A stretch of DNA of 64,000 nucleotides from Desulfosporosinus lacus DSM 15449 (GTDB lineage: Bacteria; Bacillota; Desulfitobacteriia; Desulfitobacteriales; Desulfitobacteriaceae). The first letter of the stretch is position 1, and each line of letters opens with the position of its first letter. The stretch is from positions 124,001 through 188,000 of the forward strand of contig NZ_FQXJ01000005.1 in assembly GCF_900129935.1 (NCBI RefSeq), read 5' to 3'. Below, piece after piece: positions 62,280 through 64,000 of this stretch. Made by a program: the position numbers and the translations under genes. The notes under the pieces are model-generated. The model saw nothing but the letters and a program-made list of their open reading frames with translations, did no database searches and was not told the DNA's origin.

Positions 62280-63375
62280 ATGAATACACCCCCTTTGACA
62301 CCCGCTCCATAAGCACAGAATAGGCTTCCTTAGCTGTTAGGTACATTGATTGGACTATTTGGTCTTGATCGTTATTCCACACCGCACGGCCTTTGATCTT
62401 TGGAAGCTCTGCACCCCTTGTGTTGCCAGACCCTAGTACAATCTGACTATCTGTCTGATCCCTGACCCTAAAACACATGGCCCCGGATAGTTGGGATCTA
62501 ACGTCAGTGAATCCGTCCCAGATCTTCGCTCCCGGTTTTTGGGTAGCCAAGATCATACTGATCCCGCTTACCCTGGACAATACAGACATATCCCCAATGG
62601 CTTCAAAGCAAGCCTTATTCCTGATCTGTGTTAGTTCGTCTATAAACAGTACCAAGTACGGCAAATCATTATAATGTTCTGCGTACTCTGCAAAATTCTG
62701 GCACTCTGCCTCTCTCAGAATCCTTTGCCTACGGTGCATTTCCTGAATGTGCTGCTGTAACAAAACTTCAGTATCCGCATCTGTAAGCGCTAAGTTAACC
62801 CAGGGAGCAAAGCGGGGAAAATCCACCCCTTTGCGGTCCACGACTGATACCTTAACCCCACTGAGAAGACAGGCAACCATGACTACAAGGAGGAAGGAAG
62901 TCTTGCCGTATCCTGTTTGCCCGCCTACCATCATGTGAGGGAGATTATAAAGATCCTCTACGAGTGTCTTCCCATCAGGAGTTTTGCCTACTGGGAAAGG
63001 CGCGAACATTTCAGGGTATAACGAAGGATTAAAGTCAAAGGGTATCTTCTTTTTGAAGTTTGCCTTATAAGTTTTAAGAATTAACTTCCTGCCTTGGGCC
63101 TCAAACTCCACAATGGAATTGAGATAGCTTTCAAAGTAATGTCTCTCACGCTCGAAGTCGGACCGATCCACGCCAGCCGGTAGAGCAAAGACATAATCTA
63201 TTCCGTTATCTGTCGGATGCTTTTTCCTGAGTATTGGCCTTTGCCCTTCCTTGTTCTGCAAGTGGACCGCCTCAATAACGTCCTGAATACCCTTTCCTTT
63301 GAATTGTTTGATACCCCATGTTATAAGGGATGCCGTCAGTCCTAAGATGTCCGGCTTAACGGTTTTCTCTGGCAT
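62233..63375 (-). CDS. FtsK/SpoIIIE-type coupling ATPase (TcpA-like) of the element
   Basis: 380-residue DNA-translocase-type ATPase. It has a Walker A GGQTGYGKTSFLLV (about residue 153), a sensor VSVVDRKGVDF, a Walker B LVLFIDELTQIRN (about 245) and ATQKPGAKIWDGF (about 285). There is no long membrane region and no gamma domain, unlike chromosomal FtsK. On ICEs such proteins (TcpA) hand single-stranded DNA to the mating channel. AAAGGGGG precedes the ATG. A 17-bp palindrome lies 23 bases upstream. Confidence 0.9.
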   Translation of the reverse strand: MPEKTVKPDILGLTASLITWGIKQFKGKGIQDVIEAVHLQNKEGQRPILRKKHPTDNGIDYVFALPAGVDRSDFERERHYFESYLNSIVEFEAQGRKLILKTYKANFKKKIPFDFNPSLYPEMFAPFPVGKTPDGKTLVEDLYNLPHMMVGGQTGYGKTSFLLVVMVACLLSGVKVSVVDRKGVDFPRFAPWVNLALTDADTEVLLQQHIQEMHRRQRILREAECQNFAEYAEHYNDLPYLVLFIDELTQIRNKACFEAIGDMSVLSRVSGISMILATQKPGAKIWDGFTDVRSQLSGAMCFRVRDQTDSQIVLGSGNTRGAELPKIKGRAVWNNDQDQIVQSMYLTAKEAYSVLMERVSKGVYSFANASNDECTERIDT

Positions 63376-63397
63376 GGATCAACCCCCTTTATCAGTC

Positions 63398-63414
63398 GAA
63401 GTCAAATTGACTTC
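63398..63414. promoter_or_regulatory. 17-bp palindrome upstream of the coupling ATPase gene
   Basis: GAAGTCAA-A-TTGACTTC, exact around one central base, within the 89-bp gap before the ATPase start. A candidate operator for the XRE regulator or another element repressor. Confidence 0.45.
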
Positions 63415-63464
63415 ATCTGAAAACTTAGGTACTCACAAATTGGGGGTACCTATTCTCTATCGGC

Positions 63465-63788
63465 TTAGTTGAATATGGTTGGAAGTCCATTCTTGGCTCG
63501 TTCAATCTCACCCATTAGGATTAAAGCGTCATTAAATCCTCGTTTATAACATGAACCTTGAAGACCGGCAAGTTCTTCACCCTTTACTGCATCAATGCCA
63601 TATACGTACCAGAATAACTCTCTCCATCGTTTTTTGCCTAAACGCTTTTTAAGTTTTTTGTCTAACGCTCTGGACTTGTTTGAGTGTTTTTCGTACTCTC
63701 CACTTTCGTAGTAATCACAGGCTCTTGACCTTTCCCAAAATAGTTCCTGGATAAGATCGTTGATATTTTCCGCTGGTTCCCTAGTCAT
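63465..63788 (-). CDS. Hypothetical element protein (107 aa)
   Basis: ATG at 63788 (MTREPAENIND) with GGAGG 9 bases upstream; the frame extends to 63839, overlapping the HTH gene. Highly charged, mostly helical (KHSNKSRALDKKLKKRLGKK), no known motif. The last part NDALILMGEIERAKNGLP is helical. Position between the excisionase-like gene and the coupling ATPase is typical for small element accessory genes. Confidence 0.75.
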   Translation of the reverse strand: MTREPAENINDLIQELFWERSRACDYYESGEYEKHSNKSRALDKKLKKRLGKKRWRELFWYVYGIDAVKGEELAGLQGSCYKRGFNDALILMGEIERAKNGLPTIFN

Positions 63789-63813
63789 TTTGTTATACCT
63801 CCGGTGAATGAGT

Positions 63814-63999
63814 TTAGTTTGATTTACCAACGTATTCATAAAACCTAGAAGGAGAAATATAGTAAGTCCACTTTGTGCTTAACTTAACTGCAGATCCAAA
63901 TGGCAGAATTCCTCTCTGTAATCCGATTCTGACAAATTGATCCGACTTCCCCATGATCTTTGCAGCCTCATGAATGGTAAGGCTCTTTGTTTCCGACAT
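63814..63999 (-). CDS. Excisionase-like helix-turn-helix protein
   Basis: 61 residues with a MerR/excisionase-type HTH at the start (LTIHEAAKIMGKSDQFVRIG), then a wing (TKWTYYISPSRFYEYVG). The start ATG is at 63999, so its ribosome site is outside the window. Likely an Xis-like or small regulator of the element; no integrase is next to it here. Confidence 0.78.
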   Translation of the reverse strand: MSETKSLTIHEAAKIMGKSDQFVRIGLQRGILPFGSAVKLSTKWTYYISPSRFYEYVGKSN

Positions 64000-64000
64000 T

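Larger units (their letters stand above)
57245..64000. mobile_element. One end of an integrative (conjugative) element next to tRNA-Trp
   Basis: From the tRNA outward all genes are on the minus strand and most are of mobile-element type: an unknown two-gene cargo, an XRE regulator, several small genes, a replication-relaxation protein, a TcpA/FtsK-like coupling ATPase and an excisionase-like HTH protein. Tandem 11-bp repeats at 57314-57335 and an integrase-tail-like reading frame lie next to the tRNA. Neither integrase, relaxase nor the second attachment site is in the window, so the boundary and class (ICE or integrated plasmid-like element) are inferred. Confidence 0.7.

Overview
The window comes from a low-GC, Gram-positive, sulfate-reducing bacterium, most like Desulfosporosinus or a close relative in the Desulfitobacteriaceae/Peptococcaceae. 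The reasons are a complete dissimilatory sulfite reductase locus (ferredoxin, dsrA, dsrB, dsrD, a dsrN/cobB-type amidase, dsrM and dsrK), strong AGGAGG-type ribosome binding sites, frequent GTG/TTG starts, consensus sigma-A promoters, Firmicute genes such as degV and ylbF, and small YjcZ-like proteins. No organism name can be proven from the sequence alone.

Layout. 1-9 kb holds housekeeping genes: a CbpA-type DnaJ cut by the window edge, a lipid kinase, a phosphohexomutase, DegV, an FMN reductase, a GNAT protein and an M18 aminopeptidase. 8.6-16.9 kb is one long minus-strand Tad/Flp pilus operon: flp, prepilin peptidase, tadE, a tadG-like gene, cpaB, cpaE with a receiver domain, tadA, tadB, tadC, then a DUF192 gene. 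17-20 kb has a zinc-ribbon protein, a nitrilase-family enzyme and a LysR regulator. 20.4-30 kb is the sulfite-reduction region. It contains fer-dsrABD-dsrN with a recognisable promoter and a dyad over the -10, a broken CoA-disulfide-reductase-like gene, dsrMK, and two tiny hydrophobic proteins. 30-38.7 kb is mixed. It has an unrecognised conserved-looking protein, an RlmL-type methyltransferase, a frameshifted ylbF, a hairpin-rich element resembling a non-autonomous IS200/IS605 derivative, an alpha/beta hydrolase, a class V aminotransferase beside a DsrE-like protein, RNase HI, and a single-chain AbrB-RelE fusion. 38.8-57 kb has a soluble CZB chemoreceptor, a methyltransferase, an 8.5-kb cyclic beta-1,2-glucan synthase-like gene, FtsK/SpoIIIE with a 12-base G tract, a DUF457 membrane protein, a four-BON protein, a potassium channel and a PHP phosphoesterase.

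57.1 kb to the end. An intact tRNA-Trp gene with consensus promoter is followed by what looks like one end of an integrative element. It carries, in order away from the tRNA, a two-gene cargo module of unknown function (one soluble protein, one membrane protein), an XRE-type regulator, small hypothetical genes, a secreted small protein, a replication-relaxation protein, an FtsK/TcpA-like coupling ATPase and an excisionase-like HTH protein. Integrase and relaxase are not in the window.

How the parts work together. DsrAB reduces sulfite. DsrD and the ferredoxin assist it, the DsrN-type amidase probably tailors siroheme, and DsrMK links the menaquinone pool to the pathway. The aminotransferase/DsrE pair may serve sulfur trafficking. 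The strongest candidates for something new are the two-gene module on the integrative element, the AbrB-RelE fusion protein, and the tandem-hairpin element near 33.2 kb. Three genes appear broken (CoA-disulfide reductase, ylbF, and a possible small ORF near 6 kb); sequencing error cannot be excluded from sequence alone.
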